Part shown: piece after piece, positions 45,301-61,570 of the stretch
Layout of the letters: the number at the start of each line of letters is the position of its first letter
How positions within the stretch are numbered: the stretch's first letter is position 1
Source: Eutreptiella sp. 'Long Island Sound 2002'
Lineage: Eukaryota; Euglenozoa; Euglenophyceae; Eutreptiales; Eutreptiaceae
Direction: 5' to 3'
DNA: 64,000 bases
NCBI GenBank assembly: GCA_964036045.1
Contig: OZ038379.1
Span: 186,210,495 to 186,274,494, forward strand
Position numbers and translations under genes: made by a program
The notes under the pieces: model-generated
Told to the model about the DNA's origin: nothing
The model's database searches: none
Seen by the model: the letters and a program-made list of their open reading frames with translations, nothing else

Positions 45301-48300
45301 ATATTCCACCCAGTGCCAACACCTCCAACCCCCTTTTCAACTGCCCCCATGCCCTCAAAACACATTTCACCCAGTGCCAACACCTCAAACCCCCTTTTAT
45401 ACTGCCCCCATGCCCTCAAAACATATTTCACCCAATGCCAACACCTCCAACCCCCTTTTCAACTGCCCCCATGCCCTCAAAACATATTTCACACAGTGCC
45501 AACACCTCAAACCCCCTTTTCAACTGCCCCCATGCCCTCGAAACACATTTCACCCAATGCCAACACCTCAAACCCCCTTTTCAACTGCCCCCATGCCCTC
45601 AAAACATATTTCGGCCAGTGCCAACACCTCAAACCCCCTTTTCAACTGCCCCCATGCCCTCAAAGCACATTTCACCCAATGCCAACACCTCAAACCCCCG
45701 TTTCAACTGCCCCCATGCCCTGAAAACACATTTCACCCACCAGTGCCAACACCTCAAACCCCCTTTTCAACTCACCCCATGCCCTCAAAACACATTTCAC
45801 ACAATGCCAACACCTCAAACCCCCTTTTCAACTCCCCCCATGCCCTCAAAATACATTTCACCCAGTGCCAACACCTCAAACCCCCTTTTTAACTGCCCCC
45901 ATGCCCTCAAAACATATTTCACCCAGTGCCAACACCTCAAACCCCCTTTTCTACTGCCCCCATGCCCTCAAAACATATTTCACCCAATGCCAACACCTCC
46001 AACCCCCTTTTCAACTGCCCCCATGCCCTCAAAACATATTTCACACAATGCCAACACCTCAAACCCCCTTTTCAACTGCCCCCATGCCCTCGAGACATAT
46101 TTCACCCAGTGCCAACACCTCAAACCCCCTTTTCAACTCACCCCATGCCCTCAAAACACATTTCACCGAGTGCCAACACCTCAAACCCCCTTTTCAACTG
46201 CCCCCATGCCCTCAAAACATATTTCACCCAGTGCCAACACCTCAAACCCCCTTTTCTACTGCCCCCATGCCCTCAAAACATATTTCACCCAATGCCAACA
46301 CCTCCAACCCCCTTTTCAACTGCCCCCATGCCCTCAAAACATATTTCGGCCAGTGCCAACACCTCAAACCCCCTTTTCAACTACCCCCATGCCCTCAAAA
46401 TACATTTCACACAATGCCAACACCTCAAACCCCCGTTTCAACTGCCCCCATGCCCTGAAAACACATTTCACCCACCAGTGCCAACACCTCAAACCCCCTT
46501 TTCTACTGCCCCCATGCCCTCAAAACATATTTCACCCAGTGCCAACACCTCAAACCCCCTTTTCAACTGCCCCCATGCCCTCAAAACACATTTCACCCAA
46601 TGCCAACACCTCAAACCCCCTTTTCAACTGCCCCCATGCCCTCAAAACATATTTCGGCCAGTGCCAACACCTCAAACCCCCTTTTCAACTACCCCCATGC
46701 CCTGAAAACACATTTCACACAATGCCAACACCTCAAACCCCCGTTTCAACTGCCCCCATGCCCTGAAAACACATTTCACCCACCAGTGCCAACACCTCAG
46801 ACCCCCTTTTCTACTCACCCCATGCCCTCAAAACACATTTCACACAGTGCCAACACCTCAAACCCCCTTTTCAACTCACCCCATGCCCTCAAAACACATT
46901 TCACCCAGTGCCAACACCTCAAACCCCCTTTTTAACTGCCCCCATGCCCTCAAAACATATTTCACCCAGTGCCAACACCTCAAACCCCGTTTTCAACTCA
47001 CCCCATGCCCTCGAAACATATTTCACCCGGTGCCAACACGTCAAACCCCCTTTTCAACTGCCCCCATGCCCTCAAAACACATTTCACACAATGCCAACAC
47101 CTCAAACCCCCTTTTCAACTGCCCCCATGCCCTGAAAACACATTTCACCCACCAGTGCCAACACCTCAGACCCCCTTTTCTACTCACCCCATGCCCTCAA
47201 AACACATTTCACACAGTGCCAACACCTCAAACCCCCTTTTCAACTCACCCCATGCCCTCAAAACACATTTCACCCAGTGCCAACACCTCAAACCCCCTTT
47301 TTAACTGCCCCCATGCCCTCAAAACATATTTCACCCAGTGCCAACACCTCAAACCCCGTTTTCAACTCACCCCATGCCCTCGAAACATATTTCACCCGGT
47401 GCCAACACGTCAAACCCCCTTTTCAACTCACCCCATGCCCTCAAAACACATTTCACACAGTGCCAACACCTCAAACCCCCTTTTCAACTCACCCCATGCC
47501 CTCAAAACACATTTCACCCAGTGCCAACACCTCAAACCCCCTTTTTAACTGCCCCCATGCCCTCAAAACATATTTCACCCAGTGCCAACACCTCAAACCC
47601 CCTTTTCTACTGCCCCCATGCCCTCGAAACATATTTCACCCAATGCCCACACCTCCAACCCCCTTTTCAACTGCCCCCATGCCCTCAAAACATATTTCAC
47701 ACAGTGCCAACACCTCAAACCCCCTTTTCAACTGCCCCCATGCCATCGAGACATATTTCACCCAGTGCCAACACCTCAAACCCCCTTTTCAACTCCCCCC
47801 ATGCCCTCAAAACACATTTCACCCAATGCCAACACCTCAAACCCCCTTTTCAACAGCCCCCATGCCCTCAAAACATATTTCACCCAGTGCCAACACCTCA
47901 AACCCCCTTTTCTACTGCCCCCATGCCCTCAAAACATATTTCACCCAATGCCAACACCTCCAACCCCCTTTTCAACTGCCCCCATGCCCTCAAAACATAT
48001 TTCACCCAGTGCCAACACCTCAAACCCCCGTTTCAACTGCCCCCATGCCCTTAAAAACACATTTCACCCACCAGTGCCAACACCTCAGACCCCCTTTTCA
48101 ACTCACCCCATGCCCTCAAAACACATTTCGGCCAGTGCCAACACCTCAAACCCCCTTTTCAACTCACCCCATGCCCTCAAAACACATTTCACCCAGTGCC
48201 AACACCTCAAAACCCCTTTTTAACTGCCCCCATGCCCTCAAAACATATTTCACCCAGTGCCAACACCTCAAACCCCCTTTTCTACTGCCCCCATGCCCTC

Positions 48301-51300
48301 GAAACATATTTCACCCAATGCCAACACCTCCAACCCCCTTTTCGACTGCCCCCATGCCCTCAAAACATATTTCACACAGTGCCAACACCTCAAACCCCCT
48401 TTTCAACTGCCCCCATGCCCTCGAGACATATTTCACCCAGTGCCAACACCTCAAACCCCCTTTTCAACTGCCCCCATGCCCTCAAAACATATTTCACCCA
48501 GTGCCAACACCTCAAACCCCCTTTTCTACTGCCCCCATGCCCTCAAAACATATTTCACCCAATGCCAACACCTCCAACCCCCTTTTCAACTGCCCCCATG
48601 CCCTCAAAACATATTTCACCCAGTGCCAACACCTCAAACCCCCTTTTCAACTGCCCCCATGCCCTCAAAACACATTTCACACAATGCCAACACCTCAAAC
48701 CCCCTTTTCAACTGCCCCCATGCCCTCAAAACACATTTCACACAATGCCAACACCTCAAACCCCCGTTTCAACTGCCCCCATGCCCTGAAAACACATTTC
48801 ACCCACCAGTGCCAACACCTCAAACCCCCTTTTCAACTGCCCCCATGCCCTCAAAACATATTTCACCCAGTGCCAACACCTCAAACCCCCGTTTCAACTT
48901 CCCCCATGCCCTCAAAGCACATTTCACCCAATGCCAACACCTCAAACCCCCTTTTCAGCTGCCCCCATGCCCTCAAAACGTATTTCACACAGTGCAAACA
49001 CCTCAAACCCCCGTTTCAACTGCCCCCATGCCGCCAAAACATATTTCACCCAGTGCCAACACCTCAAACCCCCTTTTCAACTGCCCCCATGCCCTCAAAA
49101 CATATTTCACCCAATGCCAACACCTCAAACCCCCTTTCCAACTGCCCCCATGCCCTCAAAACATATTTCACACAGTGCCAACACCTCACACCCCCTTTTC
49201 AACTCCCCGCATGCCCTCAAAACACATTTCACACAATGCCAACACCTCAAACCCCCTTTCAACTCACCCCATGCCCTCAAAACATATTTCACCCAGTGCC
49301 AACACCTCCAACCCCCTTTTCAACTGCCCCCATGCCCTCAAAACACATTTCACCCAGTGCCAACACCTCAAACCCCCTTTTCTACTGCCCCCATGCCCTC
49401 AAAACATATTTCACCCAGTGCCAACACCTCAAACCCCCTTTTCAACTGCCCCCATGCCCTCAAAACATATTTCACACAGTGCCAACACCTCAAACCCCCT
49501 TTTCAACTGCCCCCATGCGCTCAAAACACATTTCACCCAGTGCCAACACCTCAAACCCCCTTTTCAACTGCCCCCATGCCCTCAAAACATATTTCACCCA
49601 GTGCCAACACCTCAAACCCCCGTTTCAACTGCCCCCATGCCCTGAAAACACATTTCACCCACCAGTGCCAACACCTCAAACCCCCTTTTCAACTCACCCC
49701 ATGCCCTCAAAACACATTTCACACAGTGCCAACACCTCAAACCCCCTTTTCAACTCACCCCATGCCCTCAAAACACATTTCACACAGTGCCAACACCTCA
49801 AACCCCCTTTTCAACTCACCCCATGCCCTCAAAACACATTTCACCCAGTGCCAACACCTCAAACCCCCTTTCTAACTGCCCCCATGCCCTCAAAACATAT
49901 TTCACCCAGTGCCAACACCTCAAACCCCCGTTTCAACTTCCCCCATGCCCTCAAAGCACATTTCACCCAATGCCAACACCTCAAACCCCCTTTTCAGCTG
50001 CCCCCATGCCCTCAAAACATATTTCGGCCAGTGCCAACACCTCAAACCCCCTTTTCAACTGCCCCCATGCCGCCAAAACATATTTCACCCAGTGCCAACA
50101 CCTCAAACCCCCTTTTCAACTGCCCCCATGCCCTCAAAACATATTTCACCCAATGCCAACACCTCAAACCCCCTTTTCAACTGCCCCCATGCCCTCAAAA
50201 TATATTTCACACAGTGCGAACACCTCACACCCCCTTTTCAACTCCCCCCATGCCCTCAAAACACATTTCACACAATGCCAACACCTCAAACCCCCTTTCA
50301 ACTCACCCCATGCCCTCAAAACACATTTCACCCAATGCCAACACCTCCGACCCCCTTTTCAACTGCCCCCATGCCTTCAAAACTTATTTCACACAGTGCC
50401 AACACCTCAAACCCCCTTTTCAACTGCCCCCATGCCCTCAAAACACATTTCACCCAATGCCAACACCTCAAACCCCCTTTTCAACTGCCCCCATGCCCTC
50501 AAAACATATTTCACACAGTGCCAACACCTCAAACCCCCTTTTCAACTGCCCCCATGCCCTCAAAACACATTTCACACAATGCCAACACCGCAAACCCCCG
50601 TTTCAACTGCCCCCATGCCCTGAAAACACATTTCACCCACCAGTGCCAACACCTCAAACCCCCTTTTCAACTCACCCCATGCCCTCAAAACACATTTCAC
50701 ACAGTGCCAACACCACACCCCCCCTTTTCAACTGCCCCCATGCCCTCAAAACATATTTCACCCAGTGCCAACACCTCCAACCCCCTTTTCAACTGCCCCC
50801 ATGCCCTCAAAGCACATTTCACCCAATGCCAACACCTCAAACCCCCTTTTCAACTGCCCCCATGCCCTCAAAACGTATTTCACACAGTGCAAACACCTCA
50901 AACCCCCTTTTCAACTGCCCCCATGCCGCCAAAACATATTTCACCCAATGCCAACACCTCAAACCCCTTTTTCAACTGCCCCCATGCCCTCAAAACATAT
51001 TTCACCCAGTGCCAACACCTCAAACCCCCTTTTCTACTGCCCCCATGCCCTCAAAACATATTTCACCCAATGCCAACACCTCACACCCCCTTTTCAACTC
51101 CCCCCATGCCCTCAAAACACATTTCATCCAGTGCCAACACCTCACACCCCCTTTTCAACTGCCCCCATGCCCTCAAAACACATTTCACCTAATGCCAACA
51201 CCTCAAACCCCCTTTTCAACTCACCCCATGCCCTCAAAACATATTTCACCCAGTGCCAACACCTCAAACCCCCTTTTCAACTGACCCCATGCCCTCAAAA

Positions 51301-54099
51301 CACATTTCACACAATGCTACCACCTCAAACCCCCTTTTCAACTCACCCCATGCCCTCAAAACACATTTCACACAGTGCCAACACCTCAAACCCCCGTTTC
51401 AACTCACCCCATGCCCTCAAAACACATTTCACACAGTGCCAACACCTCCAACCCCCTTTTCAACTGCCCCCATGCCCTCAAAACATATTGTACACAGTGC
51501 CAACACCTCAAACCCCCTTTTCAACTGCCCCCATGCGCTCAAAACATATTTCACACAGTGCCAACACCTCTAACCCCCTTTTCAACTCCCCCCATGCCCT
51601 CAAAACACATTTCACACAGTGCCAACACCTCAAACCCCCTTTTCAACTGCCCCCATGCCCTCAAAACACATTTCACCCAATGGCCACACCTCAGACCCCC
51701 TTTTCAACTCACCCCATGCCCTCAAAACAGATTTTACCCAGTGCCAACACCTCAAACCCCCTTTTCAACTGCCCCCATGCCCTCAAAACACATTTCACAC
51801 AATGCCAACACCTCAAACCCCCGTTTCAACTGCCCCCATGCCCTGAAAACACATTTCACCCACCAGTGCCAACACCTCAAACCCACTTTTCAACTCACCC
51901 CATGCCCTCAAAACACATTTCACCCAATGCCAACACCTCAAACCCCCTTTTCAACTCCCCCCATGCCCTCAAAACACATTTCACACAGTGCCAACACCTC
52001 AAACCCCCTTTTCAACTGCCCCCATGCCCTCAAAACATATTTCACCCAGTGCCAACACCTCAAACCCCCTTTTCAACTGCCCCCATGCCCTCAAAACACA
52101 TTTCGCCCAATGGCAACACCTCAAACCCCCTTTTCAACTACCCCCATGCCCTCAAAACACATTTCACCAAATGCCAACACCTCAAACCCCCTTTTCAACT
52201 GCCCCCATGCCCTCAAAACACATTTCACCTAATGCCAACACCTCAAACCCCCTTTTCAACTCACTCCATGCCCTCAAAACATATTTCACCCAGTGCCAAC
52301 ACCTCAAACCCCCTTTTCAACTGCCCCCGTGCCCTCAAAACACATTTCACACAATGCCAACACCTCAAACCCCCGTTTCAACTCACCCCATGCCCTCAAA
52401 ACACATTTCACACAGTGCCAACACCTCAAACCCCCGTTTCAACTCACCCCATGCCCTCAAAACACATTTCACACAGTGCCAACACGTCAAACCCCCTTTT
52501 CAACTGCCCCCATGCCCTCAAAACACATTTCACACAGTGCCAACACCTCAAACCCCCTTTTCAACTGCCCCCATGCGCTCAAAACACATTTCACACATAG
52601 CAACACCTCAAACCCCCTTTTCAACTCCCCCCATGCCCTCAAAACACATTTCACACAGTGCCAACACCTCAAACCCCCTTTTCAACTGCCCCCATGCCCT
52701 CAAAACACATTTCACCCAATGCCAACACCTCAAACCCCCTTTTCAACTCACCCCATGCCCTCAAAACAGATTTCACCCAGTGCCAACACCTCCAACCCCC
52801 TTTTCAACTGCCCCCATGCCCTCAAAACACATTTCACACAATGCCAACACCTCAAACCCCCGTTTCAACTGCCCCCATGCCCTGAAAACACATTTCACCC
52901 ACCAGTGCCAACACCTCAAACCCCCTTTTCAACTCACCCCATGCCCTCAAAACACATTTCACACAGTGCCAACACCTCAAACCCCCTTTTCAACTCCCCC
53001 CATGCCCTCAAAACACATTTCACACAGTGCCAACACCTCAAACCCCCTTTTCAACTGCCCCCATGCCCTCAAAACATATTTCACCCAGTGCCAACACCTC
53101 AAACCCCCTTTTCAACTGCCCCCATGCCCTCAAAACACATTTCGCCCAATGGCAACACCTCAAACCCCCTTTTCAACTGCCCCCATGCCCTCAAAGCACA
53201 TTTCACACAGTGCCAACACCTCAAACCCCCTTTTCAACTGCCCCCATGCCCTCAAAACATATTTCACACAGTGCGAACACCTCAAACCCCCTTCTCAACT
53301 CCCCCCATGCCCTCAAAACACATTTCACACAATGCCAACACCTCAAACCCACGTTTCAACTGCCCCCATGCCTTGAAAACACATTTCACCCACCAATGCC
53401 AACACCTCACACCCCCTTTTCAACTCACCCCATGCCCTCAAAACATATTTCACACAGTGCCAACACCACACCCCCCCTTTTCAACTGCCCCCATGCCCTC
53501 AAGACATATTTCACACAGTGCCAACACCTCAAACCCCCTTTTCAACTGCCCCCATGCCGTGAAAACACATTTCACCCAGTGCCAACAACTCAAACCCCCT
53601 TTTCAACTCCCCCCATGCCCTCAAAACACATTTCACCCAATGCCAACACCTCAAACCCCCTTTTCAACTGCCCCCATGCCCTCAAAACATATTTCACCCA
53701 GTGCCAACACCTCAAACCCCCTTTTCAACTGCCCCCATGGCCTCAAAACACATTTCACCCAGTGCCAACACCTCAAACCCCCTTTTCAACTCCCCCCATG
53801 CCCTCAAAACACATTTCACCCAATGCCAACACCTCGAACCCCCCTTTCAACTGCCCCCATGGCCTCAAAACACATTTCACCCAATGCCAACACCTCAAAC
53901 CCCCTTTTCAACTACCCCCATGCCCTCAAAACACATTTCACCCAATGCCAACACCTCAAACCCCCTTTTCAACTGCCCCCATGCCCTCAAACCACATTTC
54001 ACCTAATGCCAACACCTCAAACCCCCTTTTCAACTCACTCCATGCCCTCAAAACATATTTCACCCAGTGCCAACACCTCAAACCCCCTTTTCAACCGCC

Positions 54100-54880
54100 C
54101 CCGTGCCCTCAAAACACATTTCACACAATGCCAACACCTCAAACCCCCTTTTCAACTGCCCCCATGCCCTCAAAACACATTTCACACAGTGCCAACACCT
54201 CAAACCCCCGTTTCAACTCACCCCATGCCCTCAAAACACATTTCACACAGTGCCAACACGTCAAACCCCCTTTTCAACCGCCCCCATGCCCTCAAAACAT
54301 ATTTCACACAGTGCCAACACCTCAAACCCCCTTTTCAACTGCCCCCATGCCCTCAAAACACATTTCACACATAGCAACACCTCAAACCCCCTTTTCAACT
54401 CAACCCATGCCCTCAAAACACATTTCACACAGTGCCAACACCTCAAACCCCCTTTTCAACTGCCCCCATGCCCTCAAAACACATTTCACCCAATGCCAAC
54501 ACCTCAAACCCCCTTTTCAACTGCCCCCGTGCCCTCAAAACACATTTCACACAATGCCAACACCTCAAACCCCCGTTTCAACTGCCCCCATGCCCTCAAA
54601 ACACATTTCACACAGTGCCAACACCTCAAACCCCCGTTTCAACTCACCCCATGCCCTCAAAACACATTTCACACAGTGCCAACACGTCAAACCCCCTTTT
54701 CAACTGCCCCCATGCCCTCAAAACATATTTCACACAGTGCCAACACCTCAAACCCCCTTTTCAACTGCCCCCATGCGCTCAAAACACATTTCACACATAG
54801 CAACACCTCAAACCCCCTTTTCAACTCAACCCATGCCCTCAAAACACATTTCACCCAGTGCCAACACCTCAAACCCCCTT
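54100..54880. repeat. Higher-order repeat: 426-bp, seven-unit period
   Basis: A seven-unit block containing one 60-bp unit (CACACATAGCAAC) is repeated with an offset of 426 bp (54371 to 54797). That is seven units minus one base. A related block lies near 52290-52620. Confidence 0.75.
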
Positions 54881-57800
54881 TTCAACTGCCCCCATGCCCT
54901 CAAAACACATTTCACCCAATGCCAACACCTCAAACCCCCTTTTCAACTCACCCCATGCCCTCAAAACAGATTTCACCCAGTGCCAACACCTCCAACCCCC
55001 TTTTCAACTGCCCCCATGCCCTCAAAACACATTTCACACAATGCCAACACCTCAAACCCCCGTTTCAACAGCCCCCATGCCCTGAAAACACATTTCACCC
55101 ACGAGTGCCAACACCTCAAACCCCCTTTTCAACTCACCCCATGCCCTCAAAACACATTTCACACAGTGCCAACACCTCAAACCCCCTTTTCAACTCCCCC
55201 CATGCCCTCAAAACACATTTCACACAGTGCCAACACCTCAAACCCCCTTTTCAAGTGCCCCCATGCCCGCAAAACATATTTCACACAGTGCCAACACCTC
55301 AAACCCCCTTTTCAACTGCCCCCATGCCCTCAAAACACATTTCGCCCAATGGCAACACCTCAAACCCCCTTTTCAACTGCCCCCATGCGCTCAAAACACA
55401 TTTCACCCAATGCCAACACCTCAAACCCCCTTTTCAACTGCCCCCATGCCCTCAAAACATATTTCACACAGTGCGAACACCTCAAACCCCCTTTTCAACT
55501 CCCCCCATGCCCTCAAAACACATTTCACACAATGCCAACACCTCAAACCCCCGTTTCAACTGCCCCCATGCCTTGAAAACACATTTCACCCACCAATGCC
55601 AACACCTCAAACCCCCTTTTCAACTCACCCCATGCCCTCAAAACATATTTCACACAGTGCCAACACCACACCCCCCCTTTTCAATTGCCCCCATGCCCTC
55701 AAAACATATTTCACCCAGTGCCAACACCTCAAACCCGCTTTTCAACTGCCCCCATGCCCTCAAGACATATTTCACACAGTACCAACACCGCAAACCCCCT
55801 TTTCAACTGCCCCCATGCCCTAAAAACACATTTCACCCAGTGCCAACACCTCAAACCCCCTTTTCAACTCCCCCCATGCCCTCAAAACACATTTCACCCA
55901 ATGCCAACACCTCAAACACCCTTTTCAACTGCCCCCATGGCCTCAAAACACATTTCACCCAATGCCAACACCTCAAACCCCCTTTTCAACTTCCCCCACG
56001 CCCTAAAAACACATTTCACCCAATGCCAACACCTCACACCCCCTTTTCAACTGCCCCCATGCCATCAAAACGCATTTCACCCAATGCCAACACCTCAAAC
56101 CCCGTTTTCAACTCCCCCCATGTCCTCAAAACATATTTCACCCACTGCCAACACCTCCAACCCCCTTTTCAACTGCCCCCATGCCCTCAAAACTTATTTC
56201 ACCCAATGCCAACACCTCCAACCCCCTTTTCAACTCACCCCATGCCCTCAAAACATATTTCACCCAGTGCTGACACCTCAAACCCCCTTTTCAACTGCCC
56301 CCATGCCGCCAAAACATATTTCACCCAATGCCAACACCTCCAACCCCCTTTTCAACTGCCCCCATGCCCTCAAAACATATTTCACACAATACCAACACCT
56401 CGAACCCCCTTTTCAATTGCCCCCACGCCCTCGAGACATATTTCACCCAGTGCCAACACCTCAAACCCCCTTTTCAACTCACCCCATGCCCTCCAAACAT
56501 ATTTCACCCAATGCCAACACCTCAAACCCCCTTTTCAACTGCCCCCATGCCCTCAAAACATATTTCACCCAGTGCCAACACCTCAAACCCCCTTTTCAAC
56601 TGCCCCCATGCCCTCAAAACATATTTCACCCAATGCCAACACCTCAAACCCCCTTTTCAACTGCCCCCATGCCCTCAAAACATATTTCACGCGGTGCCAA
56701 CACCTCAAACCCCCTTTTCAACTGCCCCCATGCCCTCAAAACACATTTCACACAGTGCCAACACCTCAAACCCCCTTTTCAACTCACCCCACGCCCTCAA
56801 AACACATTTCACCCAGTGCCAACACCTCAAACCCCCTTTTCAACTGCCCCCATGCCCTCAAAACATATTTCACCCAATGCCAACACCTCCAACCCCCTTT
56901 TCAACTGCCCCCATGCCCTCAAAACATATTTCACACAGTGCCAACACCTCAAACCCCCTTTTCAACTGCCCCCATGCCCTCGAGACATATTTCACCCGGT
57001 GGCAACACCTCAAACCCCCTTTTCAACTCACCCCATGCCCTCAAAACACATTTCACCCAGTGCCAACACCTCAAACCCCCTTTTCAACTGCCCCCATGCC
57101 CTCAAAACATATTTCACCCAGTGCCAACACCTCAAACCCCCTTTTCTACTGCCCCCATGCCCTCAAAACATATTTCACCCAATGCCAACACCTCAAACCC
57201 CCTTTTCAACTGCCCCCATGCCCTCAAAACATATTTCACCCAGTGCCAACACCTCCAACCACCTTTTCAACTGCCCCCATGCCCTCAAAGCACATTTCAC
57301 ACAGTGCCAACACCTCAAACCCCCTTTTCAACTGCCCCCATGCCCTCGAGACATATTTCACCCGGTGGCAACACCTCAAACCCCCTTTTCAACTCACCCC
57401 ATGCCCTCAAAACACATTTCACCCAGTGCCAACACCTCAAACCCCCTTTTCAACTGCCCCCATGCCCTCAAAACATATTTCACCCAGTGCCAACACCTCA
57501 AACCCCCTTTTCAACTGCCCCCATGCCCTCAAAACATATTTCGGCCAGTGCCAACACCTCAAACCCCCTTTTCAACTGCCCCCATGCCCTCAAAACACAT
57601 TTCACACAATGCCAACACCTCAAACTCCCGTTTCAACTGCCCCCATGCCCTGAAAACACATTTCACCCACCAGTGCCAACAACTCAAACCCCCTTTTCAA
57701 CTGCCCCCATGCCCTCAAAACATATTTCACCCAGTGCCAACACCTCAAACCCCCGTTTCAACTTCCCCCATGCCCTCAAAGCACATTTCACCCAATGCCA

Positions 57801-60800
57801 ACACCTCAAACCCCCTTTTCAGCTGCCCCCATGCCCTCAAAACGTATTTCACACAGTGCAAACACCTCAAACCCCCGTTTCAACTGCCCCCATGCCGCCA
57901 AAACATATTTCACCCAGTGCCAACACCTCAAACCCCCTTTTCAACTGCCCCCATGCCCTCAAAACATATTTCACCCAATGCCAACACCTCAAACCCCCTT
58001 TTCAACTGCCCGCATGCCCTCAAAACATATTTCACATAGTGCCAACACCTCACACCCCCTTTTCAACTCCCCCCATGCCCTCAAAACACATTTCACACAA
58101 TGCCAACACCTCAAACCCCCTTTCAACTCAGCCCATGCCCTCAAAACATATTTCACCCAGTGCCAACACCTCAAACCCCCTTTTCAACTGCCCCCATGCC
58201 CTCAAAACACATTTCACCCAGTGCCAACACCTCAAACTCCCGTTTCAACTGCCCCCATGGCCTCAAAACATATTTCACACAATGCCAACACCTCAAACCC
58301 CCTTTTCAACTGCCCCCATGCCCTCAAAACACATTTCACCCAGTGCCAACACCTCAAACTCCCGTTTCTACTGCCCCCATGCCCTCAAAACATATTTCAC
58401 CCAATGCCAACACCTCAAACTCCCGTTTCAACTGCCCCCATGCCCTCAAAACATATTTCACACAGTGCCAACACCTCAAACCCCCTTTTCAACTGCCCCC
58501 ATGCCCTCAAAACACATTTCACCCAGTGCCAACACCTCAAACTCCCGTTTCAACTGCCCCCATGGCCTCAAAACATATTTCACCCAGTGCCAACACCTCA
58601 AACCCCCTTTTCAACTGCCCCCATGCCCTCAAAACACATTTCACCCAGTGCCAACACCTCAAACTCCCGTTTCTACTGCCCCCATGCCCTCAAAACATAT
58701 TTCACCCAATGCCAACACCTCAAACTCCCGTTTCAACTGCCCCCATGCCCTCAAAACATATTTCACACAGTGCCAACACCTCAAACCCCCTTTTCAACTG
58801 CCCCCATGCCCTCAAAACACATTTGACCCAATGCCAACACCTCAAACCCCCTTTTCAACTGCCCCCATGCCCTCAAAACATATTTCGGCCAGTGCCAACA
58901 CCTCAAACCCCCTTTTCAACTGCCCCCATGCCCTCAAAACACATTTCACACAATGCCAACACCTCCAACGCCCTTTTCAACTGCCCCCATGCCCTGAAAA
59001 CACATTTCACCCACCAGTGCCAACACCTCAAACCCCCTTTTCAACTCACCCCATGCCCTCAAAACACATTTCACCCAGTGCCAACACCTCAAACCCCCTT
59101 TTCAGCTGCCCCCATGCCCTCAAAACACATTTCACACAGTGCCAACACCTCAAACCCCCTTTTCAACTGCCCCCATGCCCTCAAAACATATTTCACCCAA
59201 TGCCAACACCTCAAACCCCCTTTTCAACTGCCCGCATGCCCTCAAAACATATTTCACACAGTGCCAACACCTCACACCCCCTTTTCAACTGCCCCCATGC
59301 CCTCAAAACACATTTCACACAATGCCAACACCTCAAACCCCCTTTCAACTCAGCCCATGCCCTCAAAACATATTTCACCCAGTGCCAACACCTCAAACCC
59401 CCTTTTCAACTGCCCCCATGCCCTCAAAACACATTTCACCCAGTGCCAACACCTCAAACCCCCTTTTCTACTGCCCCCATGCCCTCAAAACATATTTCAC
59501 CCAATGCCAACACCTCAAACTCCCGTTTCAACTGCCCCCATGCCCTCAAAACATATTTCACACAGTGCCAACACCTCAAACCCCCTTTTCAACTGCCCCC
59601 ATGCCCTCAAAACACATTTGACCCAATGCCAACACCTCAAACCCCCTTTTCAACTGCCCCCATGCCCTCAAAACATATTTCGGCCAGTGCCAACACCTCA
59701 AACCCCCTTTTCAACTGCCCCCATGCCCTCAAAACACATTTCACACAATGCCAACACCTCCAACCCCCTTTTCAACTGCCCCCATGCCCTGAAAACACAT
59801 TTCACCCACCAGTGCCAACACCTCAAACCCCCTTTTCAACTCACCCCATGCCCTCAAAACACATTTCACACAGTGCCAACACCACATCCCCCCCTTTTCA
59901 ACTGCCCCCATGCCCTCAAAACATATTTCACCCAGTGCCAACACCTCAAACCCCCTTTTCAACTGCCCCCATGCCGCCAAAACATATTTCACCCAATGCC
60001 AACACCTCAAACCCCCTTTTCAACTGCCCCCATGCCCTCAAAACATATTTCACCCAATGCCAACACCTCAAACCCCCTTTTCAACTGCCCCCATGCCCTC
60101 AAAACATATTTCACACAGTGCCAACACCTCACACCCCCTTTTCAACTCCCCCCATGCCCTCAAAACACATTTCACCCAGTGCCAACACCTCACACCCCCT
60201 TTTCAACTGCCCCCATGCCCTCAAAACACATTTCACCTAATGCCAACACCTCAAACCCCCTTTTCAACTCACCCCATGCCCTCAAAACATATTTCACCCA
60301 GTGCCAACACCTCAAACCCCCTTTTCAACTGCCCCCATGCCCTCAAAACACATTTCACACAGTGCCAACACCTCAAACCCCCGTTTCAACTCACCCCATG
60401 CCCTCAAAACACATTTCACACAGTGCCAACACCTCCAACCCCCTTTTCAACTGCCCCCATGCCCTCAAAACATATTGTACACAGTGCCAACACCTCAAAC
60501 CCCCTTTTCAACTCACCCCATGCCCTCAAAACACATTTCACACAGTGCCAACACCTCAAACCCCCTTTTCAACTCCCCCCATGCCCTCAAAACATATTTC
60601 ACACAGTGCCAACACCTCCAACCCCCTTTTCAACTGCCCCCATGCCCTCAAAACATATTTCACCCAATGGCCACACCTCAAACCCCCTTTTCAACTGCCC
60701 CCATGCACTCAAAACACATTTCACACAATGCCAACACCTCAAACCCCCGTTTCAACTGCCCCCATGCCCCGAAAACACATTTCACCCACCAGTGCCAACA

Positions 60801-61570
60801 CCTCAAACCCCCTTTTCAACTACCCCCATGCCCTCAAAACACATTTCACACAATGCCAACACCTCAAACCCCCGTTTCAACTGCCCCCATGCCCTCAAAA
60901 CACATTTCACACAGTGCCAACACGTCAAACCCCCTTTTCAACTGCCCCCATGCCCTCAAAACATATTTCACACAGTGCCAACACCTCAAACCCCCTTTTC
61001 AATTGCCCCCATGCGCTCAAAACACATTTCACACATAGCAACACCTCAAACCCCCTTTTCAACTCCCCCCATGCCCTCAAAACACATTTCACACAGTGCC
61101 AACACCTCAAACCCCCTTTTCAACTGCCCCCATGCCCTCAAAACACATTTCACCCAATGCCAACACCTCAATCCCCCTTTTCAACTCACCCCATGCCCTC
61201 AAAACAGATTTCACCCAGTGCCAACACCTCAAACCCCCTTTTCAACTGCCCCCATGCCCTCAAAACACATTTCAAACAATGCCAACACCTCAAACCCCCG
61301 TTTCAACTGCCCCCATGCCCTGAAAACACATTTCACCCACCAGTGCCAACACCTCAAACCCCCTGTTCAACTCACCCCATGCCCTCAAAACACATTTCAC
61401 ACAGTGCCAACACCTCAAACCCCCTTTTCAACTCCCCCCATGCCCTCAAAGCACATTTCACACAGTGCCAACACCTCAAACCCCCTTTTCAACTGCCCCC
61501 ATGCCCTCAAAACATATTTCACCCAGTGCCAACACCTCAAACCCCCTTTTCAACTGCCCCCATGCGCTCA